A DNA stretch of 42,884 nucleotides from Nitrospirota bacterium (GCA_016235245.1 JACRLO010000039.1:1-42884); one strand, 5' to 3'. Numbered from the stretch's first letter, positions 13,590 through 22,139 are shown. Translations and numbers: made by a program. The notes: generated by a model not told the origin, from the letters alone.

Positions 13590-16500
13590 GGGAATAGACC
13601 TCTACCCTGTCGCCGCCTTTTCTGATCGCACTTGCAAGCGCCTTTTCAGCGCAGAGGATAAGCTCCTCTGTTGTCTGTCCATCAAGGAAGACGATGCCGA
13701 CACTAGCCGTTATTTTCCCCTTGGGCTGTCCTTCCTCATGGACAAAGGGATAGTTCTTGATGATAGCGTTAAACCTGTTGCTGAGCGACAGGCCGGCTGA
13801 TATTATCGTATTGGGAAGAATCACCGCAAAAGAATCGCCTCCGTAGCGTACCACAACATCTGAGCCGCGGATGTTTTTCCGCAGGAGTTCAGAGACCTTC
13901 TTTAAGACGATATTGCCATGATATTCGCCGCTTTTTTCAACATAGTTGCCGAAGTAGTCGATGTCAAGGAGTACGAGGTTCAGCGGCAACTTATACCGAG
14001 TTGCCCGCTCCACTTCCTGCGCAAGCCGGATCTGGAAATAGCGGTGGCTGAATACTCCCGTAAGCTCATCGATCAACCCTGCCCGCTTGGGATAGAGGAT
14101 CTCAAGTTCCTTGATATGATCGATCATCTCTTTTGTGTCAAAGGCATGCTTCCTTACAATGCGCTCGATCTTGCCCATGAGAGACATTCTGTCTTCGACC
14201 GAGATATCGCGTTCTGTAAGAATAAAAATCGGCACGTTTTTGGTATATGGGTTCTCTTTCAGTTCCTGAATGGCATCAAAACTGAGCATATCGGAGAGGC
14301 TGAAATCCATGAAAATGATACTTGGCCGAAGCGTAATTGCAAGGTCTATTCCCCTCCTGCCTTCGGCAGCGGTATAGATAAGATATCCCTGCGGCTCAAA
14401 GATCTCCTTGAAATAATCGGTGACGCTTTCCTCTTCCTCTATGATCAGTATGGACGACGGAAGAATAACCTTGCCCAGGGCCATATTGATTTCGCCAAGT
14501 TTTGAAAGAAGAGCTTCTTTATCAAGGGGCTTCATAAGATAGTCGGTTGCGCCCAGCGCGAAGGCAAGCTCCTTGTTGTCAACAATGGAATGGATAATGA
14601 TCGGAATGTCTGCTGTCAGCGGATCGCTCTTGAGCGTCTGCAGCACCTCCCATCCGTCTTTTTTGGGGAGCATGACGTCAAGGGTAATGGCAAACGGGGC
14701 CATGCTCCTGGCCTTTTCTATGGCCTCTTCGCCGTTGTAGGCATGGGCAACCTTATATCCTGCCTGTGAAAGATGGAGCGTCAGGAGCTCTGCGGTAGCA
14801 GCGTCATCCTCCACCACAAGCAGCAGAGGGGCTTCATCTTTTACCCAGGGGAAGGTGAGGCCTATGGCCTCGGGCTCTTCAGCCACGGTTGGTTCAGCAA
14901 CAGAGGTGACCGGCACGGTGAAGATAAAGGTGCTTCCCCTGCCGAGGCTGCTCTCTACAGAAATCGTTCCCCCGTGAAGTTCAACAAGCTTTTTTGAGAG
15001 TGCCAGTCCAAGACCTGCACCGCCAAATTCCCGTGAGAGTGTGGTATCTGCCTGTTCGAATTCGTCGAAGATCCTTTCCGTGTCTCCCGGCCCTATGCCG
15101 ACGCCTGTGTCCCAGACAGAGAATTTCAGCACATCGCTGTCAGGAAATGTCAGCGCAGAGGGATCAACGGGGCGATCGTCATAGGCAACCCTCACGCCGA
15201 CCTTGCCTCCTTCGGGAGTGAACTTGATCGCATTTGAAAGGAGGTTGTAGAGGATCTGTTTTATCTTCACTCTGTCTGCAGTAATGAAATCCACATCACT
15301 ATTGATCAGTTCAGATATCTCGATAAATTTCTTTTCTGCAAGGGGCTTCATGATCGAGATCACTTCGTTGATAAAGTCCTTAATGCGAAATGACTCATAC
15401 ATGATCTCATATTTGCCGGCATCGATCTTTGCTATGTCAAGGACATTATTGATCAGTTCAAGCAGGTGCCTGCCCGCCGTATGGATATTCTTTACGTACC
15501 GTTCCTGGCTGTCGTTTAGCTGACCGAATGTTTTTTCGAGGAGCACATCAGAAAAGCCGAGGATTGAGTTGAGCGGTGTTCTCAGTTCATGACTGGTGTT
15601 GGCGATAAATCTGCCCTTGATCTGGTTCAGCCGCTCAAGCTCGCGGTTTGATTTTTCGAGTTCCTCAGTTCTTTCAAGGACCTTTCTCTCAAGGTTCTGG
15701 CTGAGTTCTTCCAGTTCAAGACTCTGGTTCTCAATTGCCGTTTTAAGAGAAATCTCTTCCTTCATGCTCCTGAGCACATAGATTGTTCCAAGGGTAAGCT
15801 GAGTCTTGTCCTTCAGAACAGCGGCATTGAGCCGAACCTCGAAATCTCTGCCATGAGCATCGGTGATTGTTATCTCCTGTCCGTTAAGACTGAGTTGCCG
15901 GTCAGCTGCTTTTTTCAGCAGCGTATCCAGTTTGGGGCTTTTGATGAGCGATCGTATGGTTTTCCCGGCCAGTTCATCTTTTGTATATCCGACCATTGCT
16001 GCAGTTGCGTCATTACATGAGATGATGAGTCCGTTAGAATCTGCAATCAATAGAGCGTCAAGGGATGCTCTGATAAGGCCTGCATACTTCATCTTGTATT
16101 CTTCGACGCCTTTCATCAGGGCAAAACGGTCGACCGTGAGACTGACAATGCCTGTGGCCAGCGCGAGTGAGTTTTTCTGCCTTTCAGAATACTGCCTTGG
16201 TTTGAAATCATAAATATAAATTGCCCCGGCAATCTCACCCCTCAGTATCATGGGACAGACCAGGACTGATTTAATTTTTTCAGCAATCAGCGCAGGGTTA
16301 GTCAGGTCAGGGGCCTTTGATACGTCAGGGATCTCGCAGAATTCCTTTTTATGAAAAAGCCCCTCCATAGCACTTTCAGGCAAGGCGCTCCAGGATCTGC
16401 TCTCAAGAAACTTTCTGCTCAGTCCCTTCGAAGCCATTATCTTCATCTGGCGGCTTCTCTGCAGAGCGATGCAGCCAACAGGTGCATCGGCAATGTCCAG

Positions 16501-16938
16501 GGCCTTTGCAAGGACCAGATCAAGGAATCCCTTGAGCGAATCTGCCGAGCCGAGTTTCATCGCAAGATTATGCAGGATCTTCTGGTCAGCCGTTGTCTTG
16601 ATCGTTTCTATCTTTGCCCGTTTTTGTTTCTCGATGATCTCCCAGAGAAAACGTGCCCCGACTCCCTCCACTACCTCTATTTTCTGGCCAAAAGCCTCTC
16701 TGATCTGGTTGCTGCTTTCAGCGTCTCCCATCACATTTATCACGAGTTCGGGATTTGCCTTCACAAGATCTTCAAGCTGTAAAAAGACCGGGATACCCCA
16801 TTTCCTGGCCAGCACAATGCCCGGAGACTCAGCCTTTTTTTCAAAAACGCCGACCAGCTGGGAGTTCATGTCAGCCCGCAGAAGGGATATGAGCGCACTG
16901 CCTCCTATGCCGCCGCCTGCTATCGCTATCCTAAGCAT
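13555..16938 (-). CDS. Hybrid sensor kinase: Rossmann-GAF-PAS-HK-REC-REC-GGDEF(degenerate)
   Basis: A 1127-residue soluble signalling protein with no membrane segment. Order: Rossmann-like nucleotide-binding domain (1-110; IAIAGGGIGGSALISLL), GAF (about 125-275), PAS (about 282-392), coiled coil (395-440), HisKA with phospho-His H450 (NTSHELRTPLNSILGF), HATPase (N box LLSNAIKFTPEGG, G boxes DTGVGIG and GAGLGLALSKK), REC1 (703-820; acceptor D754 in LDVMLP), REC2 (828-945; D878 in FMDFSLSD), and GGDEF-like domain (953-1118) whose signature is RYGGDSF (1031-1037). The E-to-S change in GGDEF argues against cyclase activity. It starts inside the last codons of the REC/HD-GYP gene (8-base overlap). 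It probably senses a cytoplasmic redox or nucleotide signal (inference). Confidence 0.92.
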   Translation of the reverse strand: MLRIAIAGGGIGGSALISLLRADMNSQLVGVFEKKAESPGIVLARKWGIPVFLQLEDLVKANPELVINVMGDAESSNQIREAFGQKIEVVEGVGARFLWEIIEKQKRAKIETIKTTADQKILHNLAMKLGSADSLKGFLDLVLAKALDIADAPVGCIALQRSRQMKIMASKGLSRKFLESRSWSALPESAMEGLFHKKEFCEIPDVSKAPDLTNPALIAEKIKSVLVCPMILRGEIAGAIYIYDFKPRQYSERQKNSLALATGIVSLTVDRFALMKGVEEYKMKYAGLIRASLDALLIADSNGLIISCNDATAAMVGYTKDELAGKTIRSLIKSPKLDTLLKKAADRQLSLNGQEITITDAHGRDFEVRLNAAVLKDKTQLTLGTIYVLRSMKEEISLKTAIENQSLELEELSQNLERKVLERTEELEKSNRELERLNQIKGRFIANTSHELRTPLNSILGFSDVLLEKTFGQLNDSQERYVKNIHTAGRHLLELINNVLDIAKIDAGKYEIMYESFRIKDFINEVISIMKPLAEKKFIEISELINSDVDFITADRVKIKQILYNLLSNAIKFTPEGGKVGVRVAYDDRPVDPSALTFPDSDVLKFSVWDTGVGIGPGDTERIFDEFEQADTTLSREFGGAGLGLALSKKLVELHGGTISVESSLGRGSTFIFTVPVTSVAEPTVAEEPEAIGLTFPWVKDEAPLLLVVEDDAATAELLTLHLSQAGYKVAHAYNGEEAIEKARSMAPFAITLDVMLPKKDGWEVLQTLKSDPLTADIPIIIHSIVDNKELAFALGATDYLMKPLDKEALLSKLGEINMALGKVILPSSILIIEEEESVTDYFKEIFEPQGYLIYTAAEGRRGIDLAITLRPSIIFMDFSLSDMLSFDAIQELKENPYTKNVPIFILTERDISVEDRMSLMGKIERIVRKHAFDTKEMIDHIKELEILYPKRAGLIDELTGVFSHRYFQIRLAQEVERATRYKLPLNLVLLDIDYFGNYVEKSGEYHGNIVLKKVSELLRKNIRGSDVVVRYGGDSFAVILPNTIISAGLSLSNRFNAIIKNYPFVHEEGQPKGKITASVGIVFLDGQTTEELILCAEKALASAIRKGGDRVEVYSHEQHEIEQVSP

Positions 16939-17935
16939 AGCTGTAATTGCCCTTTGCCATAACCCGCATCATGCGGATGAATATGCCTGTCAGTTCAGGG
17001 TCCCACTGGCCGGACAGCCTCTCGTTTTCCATAATTGCAATAACGTCATCCATTGACCTTTTGCCGCGATACGGACGGATCGAGACCATGGCATCGAACG
17101 TATCGATGATCGACAATATTCTTGCCATAAGCGGAATCGTGTTGCCATGAAGATTATCAGGGAACCCTGAACCGTCCCAGCGTTCATGATGGTGCCTGAT
17201 GCCGGGCAGTATTTCGCGCAGGGATTTAAGAGGTTTGCAGATATCCTCTCCAAGAGTCGGATGCCTCCTGATCTCCTCAGCCTCTTCGCTTGTCAGACCG
17301 GAAGGTTTTTTAAGTATTGCTTCGCTCAGCGCCATCTTGCCGATGTCATGAAGGGCCCCGGCCTTTTTTAATACGGCCTGATCCCTGGATGGAAAACCGA
17401 GGAAAGCCCCAAACTCTGAAGAAAGATCTCCAACCCGGGTTGAGTGGCCTTTTGTATAATGGTCCCTTGCCTCCAGGGTCAGGACAAGGCTGAAGATGAT
17501 ATTTTCTGAATGGTCGAGCTGCTCATGAAGCTCCTTTAACTTCAGAAGCGAGCGTATCTTGGCTAACAGTTCCTGGGTGTCAAAGGGCTTCGTGATAAAA
17601 TCGTCAGCACCTGCCTCAAGGCCAGTAATCCTGTTTTTCTTTTCATTGAGCGCTGTTACAAGGACAACCGGAATAAATTCTTTTTCCGAAAAATGCTTGA
17701 GCCTTCTGCAGAGCTCAAACCCGTTCATGCCGGGCATCATGACATCGAGCACGGCTATATCGATACGCTCGTTTGCATAGATAGTGAGGGCCTCATCAGC
17801 ACCCAGCGCTGAGTACACCAGAAGTCCTGCTTTTTCGAAAACAGCCTCCATCAGTTCCAGGTTTGGCTGGACATCATCCACAACCAGAACTGAAGGTCTC
17901 CTCTCTTCTCGTAAGCGGCTGAAGGGGGACTGCAT
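16931..17935 (-). CDS. Response regulator with HD-GYP domain (RpfG-like c-di-GMP phosphodiesterase)
   Basis: A REC domain (about 14-130; D20-D21, acceptor D64 in AVLDVMMPGMNG, K116 in TKPF) joined by a helical linker to an HD-GYP domain. The HD pair is H196-D197 in ALHDIGKMA. The HD-GYP signature reads HHHERWDGSGFP (248-259), with GFP in place of GYP, a common active variant. Expected reaction: hydrolysis of cyclic di-GMP, controlled by phosphorylation. At 334 aa it is normal for the RpfG type. First gene of a three-gene operon with the hybrid kinase, whose phosphorelay could feed it (inference). Confidence 0.94.
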   Translation of the reverse strand: MQSPFSRLREERRPSVLVVDDVQPNLELMEAVFEKAGLLVYSALGADEALTIYANERIDIAVLDVMMPGMNGFELCRRLKHFSEKEFIPVVLVTALNEKKNRITGLEAGADDFITKPFDTQELLAKIRSLLKLKELHEQLDHSENIIFSLVLTLEARDHYTKGHSTRVGDLSSEFGAFLGFPSRDQAVLKKAGALHDIGKMALSEAILKKPSGLTSEEAEEIRRHPTLGEDICKPLKSLREILPGIRHHHERWDGSGFPDNLHGNTIPLMARILSIIDTFDAMVSIRPYRGKRSMDDVIAIMENERLSGQWDPELTGIFIRMMRVMAKGNYSYA

Positions 17936-18041
17936 AGAGGAATTAAACCACTGGTCGCAGAAAAAGTCAATATTGTTCTTTAAGTTTAATGTGTTAGAAA
18001 GATAACTTCACATTCTTCTTAAAGAAATAGGAGGTGAAGAA

Positions 18042-18083
18042 ATGGCAAGGCTGGCTTGTAGTAACCATGAGGAGTTGCTATGA
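18042..18083 (+). CDS. Possible 13-aa leader peptide upstream of yjbQ
   Basis: The reading frame MARLACSNHEELL has a near-ideal ribosome site (AGGAGG, seven bases before the ATG) and ends eight bases before the yjbQ ATG, which itself has no good site. Translation could re-initiate at yjbQ. It is too short to identify and may be chance. Confidence 0.3.
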   Translation: MARLACSNHEELL

Positions 18084-18091
18084 TGTAACAG

Positions 18092-18508
18092 ATGAAGAGC
18101 TTCAGAAAAGAACTCTGGTTTGATGTGCCAGCCAGGAGGGCCTTTATAAATATCACCCAAAAGGTTGAAGAATGCCTGAGAGAAAGTGGTGTAAAAGAAG
18201 GGCTTGTACTGGTGAATGCCATGCATATTACCGCATCCGTATTTATCAATGACGATGAGTCGGGGCTTCATCATGATTTTGACCGATGGCTCGAAAAGCT
18301 TGCGCCACATGAGCCCGTTTCACAATATCGCCATAATTCTGGCGAGGACAACGCAGACGGCCATCTGAAGCGCCAGATCATGGGAAGAGAGATTGTTGCA
18401 GCGATCACGGAGGGCAAACTCGATTTTGGACCCTGGGAGCAGATCTTCTACGGAGAATTCGATGGCAGAAGAAAAAAACGTGTATTGGTTAAGATAATCG
18501 GCGAGTAA
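18092..18508 (+). CDS. yjbQ: YjbQ/UPF0047 family protein (secondary thiamine-phosphate synthase-like)
   Basis: A 138-residue single-domain protein of the YjbQ family (PF01894). Members have weak thiamine-phosphate synthase activity and unclear physiological roles. Family marks: [60 protein letters not shown] and [20 protein letters not shown]. The conserved His and Asp of the active pocket are present. No good ribosome site lies before its ATG; a short upstream frame may couple translation. It stands alone between the signalling operon (divergent) and pdxA. Confidence 0.92.
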   Translation: MKSFRKELWFDVPARRAFINITQKVEECLRESGVKEGLVLVNAMHITASVFINDDESGLHHDFDRWLEKLAPHEPVSQYRHNSGEDNADGHLKRQIMGREIVAAITEGKLDFGPWEQIFYGEFDGRRKKRVLVKIIGE

Positions 18509-18670
18509 GGTGAATACCCTTCGGAAAGATTCCGGACAAGCCAGAATGACAGCAATTGGGAACTGTGGTAGTCAGAATTAGGCTCTTCTAAGAGAGACTA
18601 CAAAGTATACTATTTATAACATATGGCAGGAAGGCTTTTGTCTTGCCGGTCATGGAGAGGATCAGTCACT

Positions 18671-19648
18671 ATGATGAAAACAATTGCAATAACTATGGGA
18701 GACCCTGCAGGCATAGGGCCTGAAGTCATTGTCAATGCTCTTCGAAATCCTGAGATCCAGACCATTTGCCATCCGATTGTGATTGGAGATCAATCTGTAA
18801 TGCAGGAAGCCATGCAGATTTGTAATGCCTCCTTTAATTTTATTCCTGTGCGCTCCCCTTCTGATGCGTTTCCATCTCCAGGGACCGTGAGAATTATTGA
18901 TACCGCTGAACGGAAAAACTTCCAAAAAGGCGGACCCTCAGCAGAGGGTGGCAGGGCCTGCACCAGTTACATTATAAAGGCGGTTGAGCTTGCGAGGGAC
19001 AGACAGGTTGATGCAATCGTGACCGCACCTATATCAAAAGAGGCCCTGAAGATGGCAGGCCAGAAATGGCATGGTCATACAGAGATGCTTGCTGAACTAA
19101 CGGACACAACCGATTATGCCATGATGCTTGCCGGAGGTCCCTTGCGGGTCATCCTGGTAACCATACATACGGCACTCAGAAACGTGCCGCAACTCATTAC
19201 AAAAGAGGCTGTTCTGAAAACCATACGGCTGGCGAAAAAGGCATGCGACATGATGGGAATAAGCAGTCCGAGAATTGCTGTTGCCGGCCTGAACCCCCAT
19301 GCCGGGGAGGCCGGCATATTCGGCAGAGAGGAGATTGAAGCGATCTCTCCTGCAATCGAGGATGCGAAGAAAGAAGGACTCCCGGTTACCGGCCCCTACC
19401 CGCCTGACACCATATTCCACAAGGCATATAAAGGTGATGTTGACATTATCGTCAGCATGTACCATGACCAGGGTCTCATCCCCCTGAAGATGGTCTGCTT
19501 CGATACCGGCGTAAATGTGACGATCGGACTGCCGATCATTAGGACATCACCTGATCACGGCACTGCCTATGATATTGCATGGCAGGGAATTGCCAGACCT
19601 TCGAGCATGATTGAGGCGATCAGGCTTGCCGCGAGATTAAAACTCTAA
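18671..19648 (+). CDS. pdxA: 4-hydroxythreonine-4-phosphate dehydrogenase
   Basis: NAD(P)-dependent step of pyridoxal-phosphate synthesis by the DXP-dependent route. Motifs: AITMGDPAGIGPEV at the start, the metal and substrate segment KWHGHTEMLAELT, HTALRNVP, AVAGLNPHAGEAGIFGREE, SMYHDQGLIPLKMVCFDTGV and TSPDHGTAYDIAWQG. At 325 aa it is normal. The start is the ATG at 18671 with GAGAGG about eight bases upstream; an earlier frame start at 18623 adds residues outside the family. It shares TAATG with rsmA, the frequent pdxA-rsmA pairing. Confidence 0.96.
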   Translation: MMKTIAITMGDPAGIGPEVIVNALRNPEIQTICHPIVIGDQSVMQEAMQICNASFNFIPVRSPSDAFPSPGTVRIIDTAERKNFQKGGPSAEGGRACTSYIIKAVELARDRQVDAIVTAPISKEALKMAGQKWHGHTEMLAELTDTTDYAMMLAGGPLRVILVTIHTALRNVPQLITKEAVLKTIRLAKKACDMMGISSPRIAVAGLNPHAGEAGIFGREEIEAISPAIEDAKKEGLPVTGPYPPDTIFHKAYKGDVDIIVSMYHDQGLIPLKMVCFDTGVNVTIGLPIIRTSPDHGTAYDIAWQGIARPSSMIEAIRLAARLKL

Positions 19649-20418
19649 TGGCCAAGAAGCATCTTGGCCAGAATTTTCTTTTCGACCCTTCGATTCTTCT
19701 GAACATAATACGGTCTGCGAATCTTTCAGCTGCTGACACAGTGCTTGAGATCGGTCCCGGGCCGGGAAGGCTTACGAGGCTCCTTGCAGAAAGAGTCAAC
19801 AAGGTTATTGCGATCGAACTTGACCATTATCTGTACAATAAACTTACCGAAGAACTGAAGGGCCTTGCCAATGTCGAGCTGGTTTTAGGTGATGCGCTTA
19901 AGTATCCCTTTGAACGGCTTGACCGTTTCAAGGTTGTGGCAAACATACCCTATTACATTACAACACCGATAATCTTCAGACTTATCGAGGCGCGCAAGTC
20001 AGTAGAGTCCATGACCCTTACCATACAGAAGGAGGTGGCTGAGAGGATCGTGGCAGGACCAGGCACAAAGGCTTATGGAGTACTTTCGATCATGGTGCAG
20101 TTTCGCGCTGAGCCTGAGCTTACGTTTATTATTCCCAAAGAAGCCTTCCGGCCGGTCCCCAAGGTTGACTCGGCAGTAATCCATATGAAACTTCTGAAGG
20201 AGCCGGCAGTGTCAGTGCAGGACGAGGTGCTTTTCACAAAGGTTGTTAAAACAGCCTTCTCACAGCGGAGGAAGACCCTGTTGAATTCCCTGAAAGCCTT
20301 CAACAACATCAGGGATGTACTGGTACAGGCAGGGATCGATCCTCAGCGCAGGCCTGAGACGTTAAGTCTCGCAGAGTTTGCTGTACTGTCAGATATGCTT
20401 TCAGCTGCAGACCGGTAG
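19648..20418 (+). CDS. rsmA: 16S rRNA (adenine1518/1519-N6) dimethyltransferase
   Basis: KsgA/RsmA, which dimethylates two adjacent adenines in helix 45 of 16S rRNA. It shows the start MAKKHLGQNFLFDPSI, the SAM motif VLEIGPGPGRLTRLLAE, the catalytic motif NIPYYITTPI, and VPKVDSAVI plus AFSQRRKTLLNSLKAF in the C-terminal half. At 256 aa it is complete. Its ATG overlaps the pdxA stop codon. It ends 13 bases before the convergent acetyltransferase gene. Confidence 0.97.
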   Translation: MAKKHLGQNFLFDPSILLNIIRSANLSAADTVLEIGPGPGRLTRLLAERVNKVIAIELDHYLYNKLTEELKGLANVELVLGDALKYPFERLDRFKVVANIPYYITTPIIFRLIEARKSVESMTLTIQKEVAERIVAGPGTKAYGVLSIMVQFRAEPELTFIIPKEAFRPVPKVDSAVIHMKLLKEPAVSVQDEVLFTKVVKTAFSQRRKTLLNSLKAFNNIRDVLVQAGIDPQRRPETLSLAEFAVLSDMLSAADR

Positions 20419-20431
20419 CAAAGAAACAGCA

Positions 20432-20977
20432 CTACAAGACTTTGCCAATAAGTACTTCATCGATATATTGTTTTCCAATGCGAATTCTTTTATGGCGCAT
20501 ACCTTCTTCAATAAACCCTGCCCGCTCGAAAAGATGGAGAGACTTTTTATTCGTGGTAAAGATGTTTGCTTCTAACTTTTTGAATTTGCGGTCTTTTGCC
20601 CAGTCAATGGCATAGTCCAGCATCTGCGAGCCGATCCCAAGGCCGCGATATGCAGGCACAAGATGTATCCCGATGTTCAGAATATGCGCTGTTTGAGGTC
20701 TTTTGCCCCCATCCATCTGAATGCCGGACAAAGCTCCTACTACCGCCTTGTCCGTAATCGCTACGATGAGCAGATTCTTCTCGAAATCCATACTGCAGAT
20801 GTATTTTTTTACGGAATCCGACTTTGTGCCATAGTGTTCCATCAGCACATAGCTCCTGTCGGGTGCATTTGTCTTGATCACGCCGATGATCTCTTCGGCG
20901 TCCTGGCAGCCAGCGAGTCTGAGTGTGATCATTTCTCCATTTTTTGCTAAAAATTTCAGGACATCTTCTTCTGGCAT
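20432..20977 (-). CDS. GNAT family N-acetyltransferase
   Basis: A 181-residue acetyl-CoA-dependent acetyltransferase. The GNAT core is visible: ITLRLAGCQDAEEIIGVIKT, the beta-4 strand LNIGIHLVPAYRGLGIGSQM with the R-G-x-G-I-G pyrophosphate loop, and LEANIFTTNKKSLHLFERAG followed by FIEEGMRHKRIRIG. The pattern is closest to RimJ/RimL-like or ribosomal/small-molecule acetyltransferases; the substrate is unknown. A good GGGAGG ribosome site precedes the ATG. Confidence 0.88.
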   Translation of the reverse strand: MPEEDVLKFLAKNGEMITLRLAGCQDAEEIIGVIKTNAPDRSYVLMEHYGTKSDSVKKYICSMDFEKNLLIVAITDKAVVGALSGIQMDGGKRPQTAHILNIGIHLVPAYRGLGIGSQMLDYAIDWAKDRKFKKLEANIFTTNKKSLHLFERAGFIEEGMRHKRIRIGKQYIDEVLIGKVL

Positions 20978-21081
20978 GGCACCCTCCCTTTAATCTCTGA
21001 TCAGATTATACCGCTAAACGATGCCTCTCACAACAAACAATAATCGAATCACATGCTTTCAATCAAAGCATTATCGACATT

Positions 21082-21420
21082 TCATGCACCTGACAAATCA
21101 CAGTTACATCCCTTCCGACGCAGGATTTCAATCTGTTTTTCTACAGGGTCAACAAAAGTGGTCTGAACACTATTTCCTTTCGCAAGGCTCTTATCCAAAG
21201 GACTATTGTGATTGTATCCCCTCGCAAGCATCTCCAGAACAATCTTCTCATGAACAGCGAATAATGCCATCAACTTGCCCTTCCATCTTTCTGTTTCCGG
21301 ATGATTGGCGTACCCTTTCTTCCCCTGCGTCAGAATATTCCAGATAGCATGAAGTTCATTATGCTCACCAAGAAGATGATTACGACATAGTATGTCAGGA
21401 GGAATATCCCATATTCTCAT
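21082..21420 (-). CDS. Pyrimidine-dimer DNA glycosylase/endonuclease V-like protein
   Basis: A 112-residue protein resembling the T4 endonuclease V family (PF03013), which excises UV-induced pyrimidine dimers. Marks: MRIWDIPPDILCRNHLLGEH then NELHAIWNILTQGKKGYANH, the conserved 'RNHLLGEH.EL' helix, a second helix WKGKLMALFAVHEKIVLEML, and ARGYNHNSPLD. The start chosen is the ATG at 21420 (MRIWDIPP), the family's usual N-terminus; an in-frame start at 21468 adds 16 unrelated residues. The family match is moderate and activity is not proven. Confidence 0.7.
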   Translation of the reverse strand: MRIWDIPPDILCRNHLLGEHNELHAIWNILTQGKKGYANHPETERWKGKLMALFAVHEKIVLEMLARGYNHNSPLDKSLAKGNSVQTTFVDPVEKQIEILRRKGCNCDLSGA

Positions 21421-21733
21421 ATTTCTTTTTCTTTCGTCCCGTTGGTTCCGGCACAAATCTCCGGTCATTCATCCTGAGTGCATCTGCAATACCTTGAGAT
21501 ACGGCTTAAAGGTCTCCAGATGTTTCAGCTTGGAGAGCGCTAGATGCCATATAGCATTCTACCGCATTGTTCCGTTTAATACCCTCAGAATTAACTCAAA
21601 TCGCCTCCATGGGGGCAACCATGAAAAAGTGATTGTATCGGAGGAGTTCAAGACGGTGATTAAGTCAGATTGCAGGGTAGAATCGTTGACGGTTCTTTTC
21701 TAAAATCTTGCTCAGCGACAAATATAAAAGAAA
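21421..21733. other. Gap without confident gene; possible decayed reading frame on the minus strand
   Basis: In the frame of the downstream glycosylase gene, the minus strand between about 21640 and 21469 reads as protein-like: SWLPPWRRFELILRVLNG, TMR, stop (TAG), NAIWHLALSKLKHLETFKPY, LKVLQMHSG, stop (TGA). The two in-frame stops and lack of a start suggest a gene remnant. I cannot name the family. Nothing else recognisable is present. Confidence 0.3.
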
Positions 21734-21823
21734 TGGCGGAGAGGGTGAGATTCGAACTCACGGTAGAGTCGCCCCTACAACGATTTTCAAGACCGTCGCC
21801 TTCAACCGCTCGGCCACCTCTCC
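21734..21823 (-). tRNA. tRNA-Ser (anticodon TGA), CCA encoded
   Basis: Reading the minus strand: acceptor GGAGAGG with CCTCTCC, D arm GCC/GGC with loop GAGCGGTTGAA, anticodon TGA at 21789-21787 in loop CTTGAAA, a long class-II variable arm, T arm GTGAG/CTCAC with loop TTCGAAT, discriminator G and CCA. The first 36 bases are repeated in altered form at 22076-22139. The GIY-YIG gene's last codons and stop lie within its first 22 bases. Confidence 0.96.
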
Positions 21824-22062
21824 GACTGCTTTTTCAGCCACTCTCTGCCCGTGCCGCTTTTCAGATAAAGCTCACGCTTGCGGGCCTCAGAGTAGCTGTC
21901 AAATTCTTCCGTATATACTAACTCAAATGGTCTTCTATTCTTTGTAGTTTTTACGTTTCCTGCGTTATGGGCTTTCAGTCTTTTCTGCAGATCCCGTGTG
22001 GACCCCGTATACAACCTCTGATCACAACACCTGAGAATGTATATATAAGCCTTATTCACCAA
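21802..22062 (-). CDS. GIY-YIG nuclease-domain protein inserted at tRNA-Ser
   Basis: An 86-residue single-domain GIY-YIG protein: NKAYIYILRCCDQRLYTGST (the two strands, here YIY...YTG), RDLQKRLKAHNAGNVKTTKN, RRPFELVYTEEFDSYSEARK with the catalytic Glu region RELYLKSGTGREWLKK. Such proteins are UvrC-like nuclease units whose cellular role is mostly unknown. The C-terminal QSERWPSG and the TGA stop are encoded by the 5' end of tRNA-Ser. The start is TTG (22062) or GTG (22059) with no good ribosome site. Upstream is a partial tRNA-Ser copy, so the gene lies between tRNA repeats. Confidence 0.82.
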   Translation of the reverse strand: MVNKAYIYILRCCDQRLYTGSTRDLQKRLKAHNAGNVKTTKNRRPFELVYTEEFDSYSEARKRELYLKSGTGREWLKKQSERWPSG

Positions 22063-22075
22063 TTGCCATTTCGGA

Positions 22076-22139
22076 CAAGACCGTCGCCTTTCCGCCCCGG
22101 CGGACTCGCAGAGGCGAGCAACCGCTCGGCCACCTCTCC
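22076..22139 (-). pseudogene. Partial tRNA-Ser 5' half with 28-base insertion in the D loop
   Basis: The minus strand matches the first 21 bases of the intact tRNA-Ser, then has 28 extra bases made of two small hairpins (CTCGC-CTCT-GCGAG and TCCGCC-GG-GGCGGA), then the next 15 tRNA bases up to the anticodon, and then diverges. It lacks the 3' half. A TATACT -10-like box (22155-22150, minus strand) lies just upstream, suggesting this copy sits at the original tRNA promoter. Confidence 0.75.
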
